DNA of 64,000 nt from DASUNQ01 sp035536455 (GTDB taxonomy: Bacteria; Acidobacteriota; Thermoanaerobaculia; Multivoradales; UBA5704): the NCBI GenBank assembly GCA_035536455.1, contig DATLOC010000053.1, positions 124,001 to 188,000 on the forward strand. Direction: 5' to 3'. Position 1 is the stretch's first letter. Each line of letters opens with the position of its first letter. The notes beneath the pieces were generated by a model. The model was given only the letters and a program-made list of their open reading frames with translations, searched no databases and was not told the DNA's origin. The position numbers and the translations under genes were made by a program. Positions 52,609 to 60,120 of the stretch are shown here, piece after piece.

Positions 52609-55167
52609 CTACGGATAGTAGCCGCGGATCGTCCGCGCCTTCAAACCGCCGCGCACCCGCACCTCGACCTCGCGGAACCCCTCACCGCCGCCGGTCGGGG
52701 CGTAGGCGAGGTAGTAGCGGCTGCGCAGCTCCTTCTCGATCTCCTCGTAGACCCCGACGAGCTGCCCCGCCTTCTCGACGAAGAAGGCGCGGCCGCCGGT
52801 CTCGTTGGCGAGGCGCGAGAGCTTGCTGCGGATGCCGGCCGAGAGCGGCGAGACGGCGAGGCCGATCGTGTAGATGGCGACGCCGCTGCGCCGCGCGTAC
52901 TCCAGGGCGTTGCGGTAGGGGGTGTGGCTGGCGGTGTCGTCGCCGTCGGAGAGCAGCACCAGGGCGCGCTGCCCGCGCACGCCGCGGAAGTAGTAGAGGC
53001 TGGTCACCAGCGCGTCGTGGAGCGCCGTGTAGCCCACCGCCTGCAGCCCCTTGAGCGCCTGGATGACCCCGTCGGCGTCGTCGGTCGGCGGCATCAGGAC
53101 GACCGGCTTGTCGGAGAAGGAGACCGCGAACGACCGGTCGCGCGGCGTCACCACGTCGCGCACGAAGTCGGCGGCGGCGCGCTGCGCCTCGACCAGCGAG
53201 GACGACATCGAGCCCGAGGTGTCGATCACCAGCCCTACGGAGAGCGGCAGGTCCTCGACCAGCTCGAACTTGGTGATCGTCTGCGGCGTGCCCCCGTCGA
53301 GCACCTCGAAGTCCGCCGCCGTGAGGCCCAGCGCCGGCTGGCCGCCGCGGTCGAAGACCGTGGTGTAGAGCTCGACCAGGGTGACGTCGACGCGGTCGAG
53401 GTTGGGCGGCGCGTTGAGGAAGCGGGTGTCCTCGGCGCGGCTGCCGTCGTCGAGGGTCGCCACGACCGTCAGGTAGGCCACGTCGCCGCCGACCGGCACC
53501 TCGATCTGCGCCTGCCAGGGGGGCTTGACGAGGCTCGCCACCGTCGCGTCGTTGATCCGGAAGTCGACCGACTCGATCCGCTTCCCCTCCGGCACCGAGA
53601 CCTCGGCGCGCGACAGCGTCTGGCCGCTCACCTTGACGCCGCGGCCGGGGGCGAGGATCGTCACCTGGAGCGCCCCGCGCGGCTGGTTGACCACCACTTC
53701 GTCGGCGGCGACCAGCTCGCCCCGCTCGTCGTAGCCCTCGGCGCGCACCACCTGCTCGACCGGGAACTCGGCGAGGCGTACCTCGGCGCTGAACGGCGTC
53801 TTGGCGCGGGTGAGCTGCACCGCGCCGTCGACGAGGAAGACCACCTTGACGATGCGGCCGCCGGAGACCAGCGCCTCCGCCCGCCAAAGGCCGAGCACCA
53901 CGTCCTCCTCCGGCGGCACCAGGATCAGGCTGTCGCGCCCGGCCGGCCGCTCGAGCCCCAGGTCCTCGCCGAGCGCCACGACGACGTCGTCCGGCACCGG
54001 CGGCTCGGCCACCGCCTCCGGCTCGCGCGGCACCTGGAAGCCGCGGGCGAGGCGGACGCGGGCGCCGCTGACGTCGTCCTTCAAGTCGAAGCGGAGGAGG
54101 AAGGCGCCGGGGCGGAGCGCGCGCTCCAAGGCGAGCGCCACCGGCACCCCTGCGGCCGGGGGCTCGAGCCGGAAGCGGAGCCGGAACTCCTCGAACGGGC
54201 GCCCGTCCTGCTCGAGCATCCCTTGGAGCGTCAGCCGCAGCTCGGGCTTCTCCTTCTCGGTCGCCGGTGTGGAGGCGCGGACGCTCCCCGGCGGCAGCGT
54301 CAGCAGCGCGCGGGCGAGGAGGCGCTGGCCGCGCCGGTCCGGGTAGAGCATCTGCAGGTCGCCGAGCGCCAGCCGCGGCGCGTCGGCGGTTGCCTTGGCG
54401 GGGAGCGCGGTCTTCGCCGCCGCCGCCGCCCAGGCGCCGAGGTCCTCGGGCGGCGCCAGGAAGCGCTCGAAGTCCGCGCCGGTCGGCCGCCCCTTGCGGA
54501 AGCCGAAGAGGCCGTTGACGCCGCTCGCCTTGTCGACGCGCGGCGTCTCCTCGCAGACCTGGAGGTCGAAGCGCACGGCGCGGATCTGCCCGCGCAGCGC
54601 CTCGAAGTCGTCGAGGAGCTTCTCCATGTCGCGGGAGTAGAGGGCGCGCTTGCCCTCGGCCGGCCGCCAGAGCTTGTACGGGGCGGTGGGGAGCGGCCGG
54701 TAGACGAGCAGCTCACGCCGGCGGTTCTCCGGGTCCGGATCGCTGCCGACGTCGTAGCCCCAGATCTCGAGCGGCTTGAACGCCTGGCCGCAGTCGATGA
54801 CCAGGCGCTCCGCCGGCTTGCCGTTCAAGAACAGGAGCTGAGCGCGGACGTCGAGCGGCGAGAGGAACTCCTCGGCGGCGAGCTGCTGGCGGCGCGCGAT
54901 GCCGAGCGCGAGCTCGTTCTCCGGCGTCGCCGGCAGCGGGTCGCGGGCGAGGAACTCGGCGATGGAGCGGGTGCGGGCGGCCGCGTCGAGCGCGGCGAAG
55001 GACGCGCGCTCGGACTCGGGGAGGAGGAGGGCGGGGCCGTCCTGAAGGAAAGCGCGCTGCTCCTCGGGCCAGAGGACCGGGTCCTCGGCGGCACGGGCGG
55101 GCGGTGGGGCGAAGGTGGCGAGCGCGCCGGCGAGCGCGAGAGAAAGGACGACGTATCTGGGATGCAC
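52609..55167 (-). CDS. Secreted GWxTD-like / VWFA domain protein
   Basis: 852 residues from GTG 55165-55167 with a signal peptide (YVVLSLALAGALATFAPPPA). Residues about 30-130 resemble the GWxTD domain (LLPESERASFAALDAAARTR, EFLARDPLPATPENEL, LVIDC, EIWGY). A middle beta-rich part carries PEGA-like sandwiches (VFLVDGAVQLTRAKTPFSAE). The VWA domain is at about 610-800 with the MIDAS motif DTSGSMSSS, the Thr site DDTASHTPY and AIYTIGLAV. It should bind a divalent metal and a protein partner in the periplasm. This architecture recurs in Acidobacteriota. The in-frame TTG at 55185 was rejected because GTG starts a clean signal peptide. Confidence 0.82.
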   Translation of the reverse strand: MHPRYVVLSLALAGALATFAPPPARAAEDPVLWPEEQRAFLQDGPALLLPESERASFAALDAAARTRSIAEFLARDPLPATPENELALGIARRQQLAAEEFLSPLDVRAQLLFLNGKPAERLVIDCGQAFKPLEIWGYDVGSDPDPENRRRELLVYRPLPTAPYKLWRPAEGKRALYSRDMEKLLDDFEALRGQIRAVRFDLQVCEETPRVDKASGVNGLFGFRKGRPTGADFERFLAPPEDLGAWAAAAAKTALPAKATADAPRLALGDLQMLYPDRRGQRLLARALLTLPPGSVRASTPATEKEKPELRLTLQGMLEQDGRPFEEFRLRFRLEPPAAGVPVALALERALRPGAFLLRFDLKDDVSGARVRLARGFQVPREPEAVAEPPVPDDVVVALGEDLGLERPAGRDSLILVPPEEDVVLGLWRAEALVSGGRIVKVVFLVDGAVQLTRAKTPFSAEVRLAEFPVEQVVRAEGYDERGELVAADEVVVNQPRGALQVTILAPGRGVKVSGQTLSRAEVSVPEGKRIESVDFRINDATVASLVKPPWQAQIEVPVGGDVAYLTVVATLDDGSRAEDTRFLNAPPNLDRVDVTLVELYTTVFDRGGQPALGLTAADFEVLDGGTPQTITKFELVEDLPLSVGLVIDTSGSMSSSLVEAQRAAADFVRDVVTPRDRSFAVSFSDKPVVLMPPTDDADGVIQALKGLQAVGYTALHDALVTSLYYFRGVRGQRALVLLSDGDDTASHTPYRNALEYARRSGVAIYTIGLAVSPLSAGIRSKLSRLANETGGRAFFVEKAGQLVGVYEEIEKELRSRYYLAYAPTGGGEGFREVEVRVRGGLKARTIRGYYP

Positions 55168-55219
55168 GGCAGGCCCGCTTTGCACGGCAGGTGCCAGACA
55201 CTACACTTGCTCCATCACT

Positions 55220-56305
55220 ATGGCCAAACCGCTGCGCAACGCGCCGATCCGGACCTGGCAGGCCGGGGACGTCGTTCAGGGCTACGCGCTCCTGACCAAG
55301 AAGGAGCTGCGCCAGGACCGCAACGGCAAGAGCTTCATGGACCTCGAGGTGGTGGACGCCAGCGGCTCGATGGTGGCCAAGGTGTGGAACGACAGCCCGG
55401 CCCTCAACGGCCAGTTCGAGACCCACCGCTTCATCGCCTTCCGCGGCTCGGTCAAGCTCTACCGCGATCAGCTCCAGCTCAGCATCGACGAGTGCCGCGA
55501 GGCGACCGAGGAGGACCGCCGCTTCGGCTTCGACGAGACCGTCCTCGTGCCGTCCACCCGCGAGGACGTGGACGACCTCTGGCGCCGGCTGGAGCGGCTG
55601 CTCGGCGAGGAGGTCGAGCGCCCGGTCCTGCGCCGCCTGGCGCGCGAGACGCTGGCCGCGCACGGCGCGGCGTTGCGCCAGCACCCGGCGGCCAAGTCGA
55701 TGCACCACGCCTACCGCGGCGGCCTGCTCGAGCACGTCGTCTCGATGGCCGAGCTGGCGATGGCGGTCTGCCGCCACTACCGCGACCTCGACCGCGACCT
55801 GCTGCTCCTCGGCGTCCTCTTCCACGACCTCGGCAAGCTCCAGGAGCTGGGCGCGATGCCGGTCAACGACTACACCCTGGTCGGCCGCCTCGTCGGCCAC
55901 GTCGTCCTGGGCCGCGACCTGCTGCGCGAGCGCTGCGCCGCGATCGAGGACTTCCCCGAGGACCTCCAGCTCCTCCTCGAGCACATGGTCCTGGCCCACC
56001 AGGGGCGGAAGGAGTTCAGCTCCCCGGTCGAGCCGATGACCCCGGAAGCCCTCGCCCTCCACTTCCTCGACGACCTCGATTCCAAGCTCAACCAGCTCCG
56101 CGCCTCCCGCGAGGCGCAGCCCGGCGTGCAGTACCACCGCGGCCTGGGGCGGTTCGTCTACCTGCCGGTCGTCGGCGAGCTGGGCGAGAGGGTCGAGGCC
56201 GTCCCGGTCGAGGTGGAAGTGCGCGAGAGCGTCACCGTCGAGGAGGTCGAAGAGGCCGTAGAGGAAGCGGCCGCCGAGCCGCGGCCGCTGACGCTGTTCG
56301 AGTAG
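55220..56305 (+). CDS. YhaM-like 3'-5' exoribonuclease (OB fold + HD domain)
   Basis: 361 residues. Residues about 15-110 are an OB fold (GYALLTKKELRQDRNGKSFM, VWNDSPALNGQFETHRFIAF). Residues about 150-310 are an HD phosphohydrolase with SMHHAYRGGLLEHVVSMAEL, LLGVLFHDLGKLQELG, and LLLEHMVLAHQGRKEF, matching the YhaM/CBF1 RNase family. The acidic C-terminal tail (VTVEEVEEAVEEAAAEPR) is extra. Its divergent neighbour is the VWA gene, with a 52-bp gap that must hold both promoters. Confidence 0.9.
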   Translation: MAKPLRNAPIRTWQAGDVVQGYALLTKKELRQDRNGKSFMDLEVVDASGSMVAKVWNDSPALNGQFETHRFIAFRGSVKLYRDQLQLSIDECREATEEDRRFGFDETVLVPSTREDVDDLWRRLERLLGEEVERPVLRRLARETLAAHGAALRQHPAAKSMHHAYRGGLLEHVVSMAELAMAVCRHYRDLDRDLLLLGVLFHDLGKLQELGAMPVNDYTLVGRLVGHVVLGRDLLRERCAAIEDFPEDLQLLLEHMVLAHQGRKEFSSPVEPMTPEALALHFLDDLDSKLNQLRASREAQPGVQYHRGLGRFVYLPVVGELGERVEAVPVEVEVRESVTVEEVEEAVEEAAAEPRPLTLFE

Positions 56306-56368
56306 GGAGACTTACGAGTCAATTCGCCGTCGCGCGCACCTCGGTGGGCGGACGGCTCCGACTTTCCC

Positions 56369-56707
56369 TCAATCGCCGATGATCTGGTTGAGGCCGTCGA
56401 GGATGAGGGCGAGCTCTTCCGGCGATGCGCGGCCGAGCCGCCGGCTCAGGCGCTCGGTCGAGAGGGTGCGGATCTGCCCCGTCTTGATCCACGATCTCTT
56501 CGGCAACCGCGCCGACCTCAGCGCCACGGAGAGCGGGAACCCCGCCTTGGGCTCCTGGCCCGTGACCGCCAGCGCGATGACCGTGCCGGATCGCTCGTTA
56601 AAGACTTCGTGGCTGAGCACGAGGACAGGGCGCTGGCCGGCCTGCTCGTGACCGCGGGCGGGGTCCAAGTCGGCCCAGAAGATGTCGCCTCTCAGTATTC
56701 GGGCCAC
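56369..56707 (-). CDS. MazF/PemK-type toxin
   Basis: 112 residues from GTG 56705-56707. LRGDIFWADLDPARGHEQAG, QRPVLVLSHEVFNERSGTVI, ALAVTGQEPKAGFPLSVAL and KRSWIKTGQIRTLSTERLSR are the MazF landmarks, including the conserved Arg and Thr. It is probably a sequence-specific mRNA endonuclease. It overlaps the antitoxin gene by 16 bp, antitoxin first. Confidence 0.9.
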   Translation of the reverse strand: MARILRGDIFWADLDPARGHEQAGQRPVLVLSHEVFNERSGTVIALAVTGQEPKAGFPLSVALRSARLPKRSWIKTGQIRTLSTERLSRRLGRASPEELALILDGLNQIIGD

Positions 56708-56931
56708 GCAGCCTCGCCGCTCAACCACTGCTCCGCCTCGGCGCGCTCGACCGCGGGCTCCAGCTTGGCGCACTCCTCGGCGAGGCTCACCCGCTTCAGC
56801 CGCTGCAGCTTCTCGCGGACGGCGTCCTGAATCAGCTTGCTGCGGCTGGCTCCCGCGCCCTGCTCGACGAGCTCGTCGAGCTCTTGGAGGTCGTTGGGGT
56901 CGATCGAGATGGCGATCTTGGCCGTAGGCAT
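56692..56931 (-). CDS. Ribbon-helix-helix antitoxin (MazE partner)
   Basis: 79 residues from ATG 56929-56931. KIAISIDPNDLQELDELVEQ is the beta-strand and first helix, GASRSKLIQDAVREKLQRLK the second half of the RHH fold, and the acidic tail (CAKLEPAVERAEAEQWLSGE) should bind the toxin. An in-frame ATG further upstream (MLDWYDQREYHDL) would add 13 residues and is less likely. GC drops from here to about 58500. Confidence 0.85.
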   Translation of the reverse strand: MPTAKIAISIDPNDLQELDELVEQGAGASRSKLIQDAVREKLQRLKRVSLAEECAKLEPAVERAEAEQWLSGEAAWPEY

Positions 56932-56996
56932 GAGATCATGGTATTCTCGCTGGTCGTACCAGTCAAGCATGCGTCAGCCTCCAAGGAGGTCGCTCG

Positions 56997-57607
56997 GTGA
57001 CTCTCGAGGGCCGAGGCCAAGATTCCGACGAGTGGAAGCTGGAGTCCTATCGCCAGGGCTCGGATGCGTGCAGGAACTACAGCGGCCTGACGATGAGAGT
57101 GCGGACGCTGCGCAACAGGTCCTCGGCTTGAGCATCGCCGGTCTTGCCGCTACCTACCTGAAAGATGACTCCGGCATCGATGGCACGCCAGATCGGGCGA
57201 TCCTGGTTGGCGGCGGTCTGACCCTCGTCCTCCTTGCCATCTCGTTGGGCTTCGTCGACTGGCACTATCAATCCGCCTTTAGCGCTATCCGGGACTCGCT
57301 GGCGAGGGCGGAGGCGGAGCGCAGGATCGACGGGCCGTGGCGAGCTCACCTCTCGGTGCGCAGTCGGCTGGTAGACCATTTCGCTTCGTACCTGCCGTTC
57401 GTTTTCCTCTTCGCCATCGGCTGCGTTGGCGCCTGCGTCGGCATGTTCGGCATTGGCATTGGATGGTGGCTGTCGGCTCCGCTGGTGGCCGCGGCGTTTG
57501 CCTTCTTCTTCTACCTCTCCTCCCGTGCCAAGAAACGGGACCGGAAGATGCAGGCCGAGATCGATGACATCGTCGCGCGATGCCCCGCGAGCGCGAGACC
57601 CGTATGA
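56997..57607 (+). pseudogene. Two-to-three-helix membrane protein, frameshifted
   Basis: GTG 56997 has AAGGAGG 7 nt upstream and encodes TLEGRGQDSDEWKLESYRQG, then NYSGLTMRVRTL. Near 57112 the frame ends at a TGA (NRSSA stop), but the next frame continues directly with QQVLGLSIAGLAATYLKDD, then GGLTLVLLAISLGFVDWHYQ, ASYLPFVFLFAIGCVGACVG and a basic tail. One missing base (CTGCGCAA for CTGGCGCAA) would restore about 203 residues. Its stop overlaps the dehydrogenase ATG. No family recognised. Confidence 0.65.
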
Positions 57608-58548
57608 AGGTGGGGATCATCGGGGTCGGCAACGTCGGCACAGCGTGCGCGAAGGCGATGCTGCTGAGGGGGTCCTGCCTCGAGATCGTGCTTCTCGACA
57701 CCGATGAAGCGCGCGCCAACGGAGTCGCGGCAGACCTGTCCCACGGTGAGTCGCTCTGTCCTCCGACGAAGATCCTGGCTGGCGGGTATCGGGATCTGAC
57801 CCGTGCCGCCGTCGTCGTCATCACCGCTGGAATCAACGAGCGGACCGGAAAGGCGATCGATCGCGACGACAACCTCGGGCGGCTCCGCCTCCTGCCCCAC
57901 AACGCCGCCATCTACAGCAAGATCGTGCCGCGTATCGCGCGCGTCGCCCCGCGGGCGCTCATCCTCGTCGTCACCGATCCGCCGGACCCCCTCGCCGATG
58001 TCGCCCGCCGCTTCACCAAGAGCCCGGTACTCAGCTCGGGCACCTTCCTCGACACGCTCCGGTTCCGCCTACAGCTGGCGACGGAGCTCGGGTGCCACCC
58101 TTCCTCCGTGGACGCGCTCGTGGTCGGAGAGCACGGCACCTCACAGGTGTACGTCTGGTCCTCCGCGACGATAGGAGGCGAGCCCGTCCTCGAGCTCGCG
58201 AGAAGGAAGGGCTTGAACGTGGCGAGCTTCCGGGCGAAGGTCGAGCAAGAAGTGAAGTACGCCAACATCAAGATCATTGAGGGAACGGGCGCCAGCCAAC
58301 ACGGCATTGGGATCGTGACGGCGAGGATCGTCGAGGCCATTCTCCGCGATGAGGGGCTGGTGGCGCCGATCGGTGTGCTCCAGCCGGAGTACGGTGTCAC
58401 GCTCTCGCTTCCGGCGGTGATCGGGCGCGGGGGGGTGTCGAAGGTCCTGGCTCCCGCTCTCTCAGGCAAGGAGAGGCGGGCGCTGGCGGCGAGCGCTAAG
58501 GCGATCGCCGGGGCGCTAGACGGTCTTGCGGATGAACTCCGGCCCTAG
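57604..58548 (+). CDS. L-lactate/malate dehydrogenase family protein
   Basis: 314 residues. The Rossmann NAD motif is GIIGVGNVGTACAKAMLLRG with the NAD-selective Asp in IVLLDTDEA. The catalytic His is in VVGEHGTSQVYVWS, the carboxylate-binding Arg in SGTFLDTLRFRLQ. The conserved VTNPVD is VTDPPD here, changing Asn to Asp. The specificity loop (INERTGKAIDRDDNL) is unlike typical LDH (KPGESRLDL) or MDH (RKPGMTRDDL), so lactate versus malate cannot be called. ATGA overlap with the frameshifted gene upstream. Lower GC than the flanks, possibly acquired. Confidence 0.82.
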   Translation: MKVGIIGVGNVGTACAKAMLLRGSCLEIVLLDTDEARANGVAADLSHGESLCPPTKILAGGYRDLTRAAVVVITAGINERTGKAIDRDDNLGRLRLLPHNAAIYSKIVPRIARVAPRALILVVTDPPDPLADVARRFTKSPVLSSGTFLDTLRFRLQLATELGCHPSSVDALVVGEHGTSQVYVWSSATIGGEPVLELARRKGLNVASFRAKVEQEVKYANIKIIEGTGASQHGIGIVTARIVEAILRDEGLVAPIGVLQPEYGVTLSLPAVIGRGGVSKVLAPALSGKERRALAASAKAIAGALDGLADELRP

Positions 58549-59646
58549 TGCCAAGGCCCCCACCGCCAGCCCCATCCCCACCCAGAACGGAATCCGCGGC
58601 ACGACCCAGACCCGCGCTCTCAGCACCGGGCTCTCGTAGGGCTCGGGGTCGGGGCGGGGGCGCTTGGCGTTGATCTCGCTGCGTTGTGCCTCGGGCAGGC
58701 GGTGCTGCGCATGCGGTGGCTGGAAGGAGCGGAGGGCCAGGAACGGCGTGTAGTAGACCTCCAGGATCCGGTTCTCCTTCCAGGCGTGGAACCAGTCGCC
58801 GCGGTGGAAGCTGGTGTTGCGGTGCTCGACGTGCCAGCCGGCGGCGGTCAGATAGAAGTCCTCCTTCCCCAGCGGCGTCAGGCCGGCCGGCGGGTCGGCG
58901 GCCCAGGCGCGCGCCCGCTCGGCCTTGAGCTCAGCCAGCCGCTCGCGCGAGTGGAACGAGCGGAAGCGGCCGATCTCCAGGTCGGCGATCTCGTAGCCCA
59001 GGTGGGCGCGGTCGAAGAAGAGGGCGAAGGCAAGGAGTACCACGGCGGCGGTGCGGCCGACGCGCCGCGCCGCGGGCAGGTCGGGCCGCCAGCGGAAGCC
59101 ACGCGGCGGCTCCAGCGCGACGCCGAAGAGCAGCCCGCACAGCCCGGCGTAGGCGTTGAGCGCCACGTCGCGCACGTCGCCGGTGCGCACCGGCGTCCAC
59201 CACTGCACCGCCTCGTCGACGATCCCGACGAGCGCCACCGCCAGCACGGTCAGCGGCAGGACGGAGGCGTCGCCGTGGCGGCGGAAGGCGCGGTAGAAGA
59301 GCAGCCCCAGGGCGCCGTACTCCAGGAAGTGGATGCGCTCGACCGCGTCCACCTGGAGGTTGCCGGTGCCGAAGCCCACGACCTGCACGCCCAGCAGCAT
59401 CAGCGCCAGTGCCAGCCCGCCGAGCCGCAGCAGTCGCACCGGCCGGCGCGGCTCGCGGACGCGCAGCGCCGCCGCCACGACCAGCCCCGCCACCACGACC
59501 GCGAAGCCGGCCGCCAGCGCCACGACGAAGCGGCGGCCGAAGAGTTCGAGGAGGAGGTCGCGCAGCGTCCCCATGAACGGGGCGGTAGCGACGATGAAGA
59601 GGGCGAGGAGGAGCGGCGGGCGGAGGCTCGGGGAGCGCGTCACCAT
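58516..59646 (-). CDS. VanZ-like membrane protein with C-terminal extracytoplasmic region
   Basis: 376 residues. The VanZ pattern is ERIHFLEYGALGLLFYRAFR, then DEAVQWWTPVRTGDVRDVAL and NAYAGLCGLLFGVAL. About six membrane segments precede a ~150-residue loop (GWHVEHRNTSFHRGDWFHAW, RILEVYYTPFLALRSF) and a last segment. The annotated ATG is 59644-59646; a GTG at 59641-59643 would make the usual GTGA overlap with the DUF420 gene. It overlaps the dehydrogenase tail to tail by 33 bp. VanZ proteins are linked to glycopeptide resistance, but most have no known role. Confidence 0.8.
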   Translation of the reverse strand: MVTRSPSLRPPLLLALFIVATAPFMGTLRDLLLELFGRRFVVALAAGFAVVVAGLVVAAALRVREPRRPVRLLRLGGLALALMLLGVQVVGFGTGNLQVDAVERIHFLEYGALGLLFYRAFRRHGDASVLPLTVLAVALVGIVDEAVQWWTPVRTGDVRDVALNAYAGLCGLLFGVALEPPRGFRWRPDLPAARRVGRTAAVVLLAFALFFDRAHLGYEIADLEIGRFRSFHSRERLAELKAERARAWAADPPAGLTPLGKEDFYLTAAGWHVEHRNTSFHRGDWFHAWKENRILEVYYTPFLALRSFQPPHAQHRLPEAQRSEINAKRPRPDPEPYESPVLRARVWVVPRIPFWVGMGLAVGALALGPEFIRKTV

Positions 59647-60062
59647 TGCATCCGGTAGAGCATCCAGTAGACGACCACGCCGGTCATTGATACGTAAAGC
59701 CAGATCGGCAGCGTCCAGCGGGCGATGCGGACGTGCCGCGGGTAGCGGCGGCGGAAGGCGTGGGTCACCGTGATGATGGCGAGGAACGGCACCGTCGCGG
59801 CGAGCACGGTGTGGGTCAGGAGGATCGCGAGGTAGGTGGTGCGCGCGCCGCCGGTCCCGGGGAAGCGCACCGAGCCCACCTGGTAATGGTAGGTTAAGTA
59901 GGAAGCGAGGAAGAGGACCGAGCAGGCCAGGGCGGCCAGCATGACGTTGCGGTGGGCGGTGATCCGCCGGCGGCGGATCAGGAGCCAGGCGACGACCAGT
60001 AGCACCGCCGCGGTCAGGTTGAGCGCCGCGTTGACGGCCGGCAGGTCGCGGACGGTGAGCAC
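59640..60062 (-). CDS. DUF420 membrane protein (CtaM-like)
   Basis: 140 residues, four membrane segments. NAALNLTAAVLLVVAWLLIR, HRNVMLAALACSVLFLASYL, TYHYQVGS and TTYLAILLTHTVLAATVPFL, then RIARWTLPIWLYVSMTGVVV are the DUF420 landmarks with its conserved histidines. Members (CtaM) assist cytochrome oxidase assembly. The start is GTG 60060-60062; it is divergent from the TonB receptor with a 58-bp gap. Confidence 0.88.
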   Translation of the reverse strand: MLTVRDLPAVNAALNLTAAVLLVVAWLLIRRRRITAHRNVMLAALACSVLFLASYLTYHYQVGSVRFPGTGGARTTYLAILLTHTVLAATVPFLAIITVTHAFRRRYPRHVRIARWTLPIWLYVSMTGVVVYWMLYRMQW

Positions 60063-60120
60063 TTGGGGATTCTAGCCGGCCCGCCCCTGGTATCCTCGCC
60101 GTGTTTGAGCGACCTCAGCG

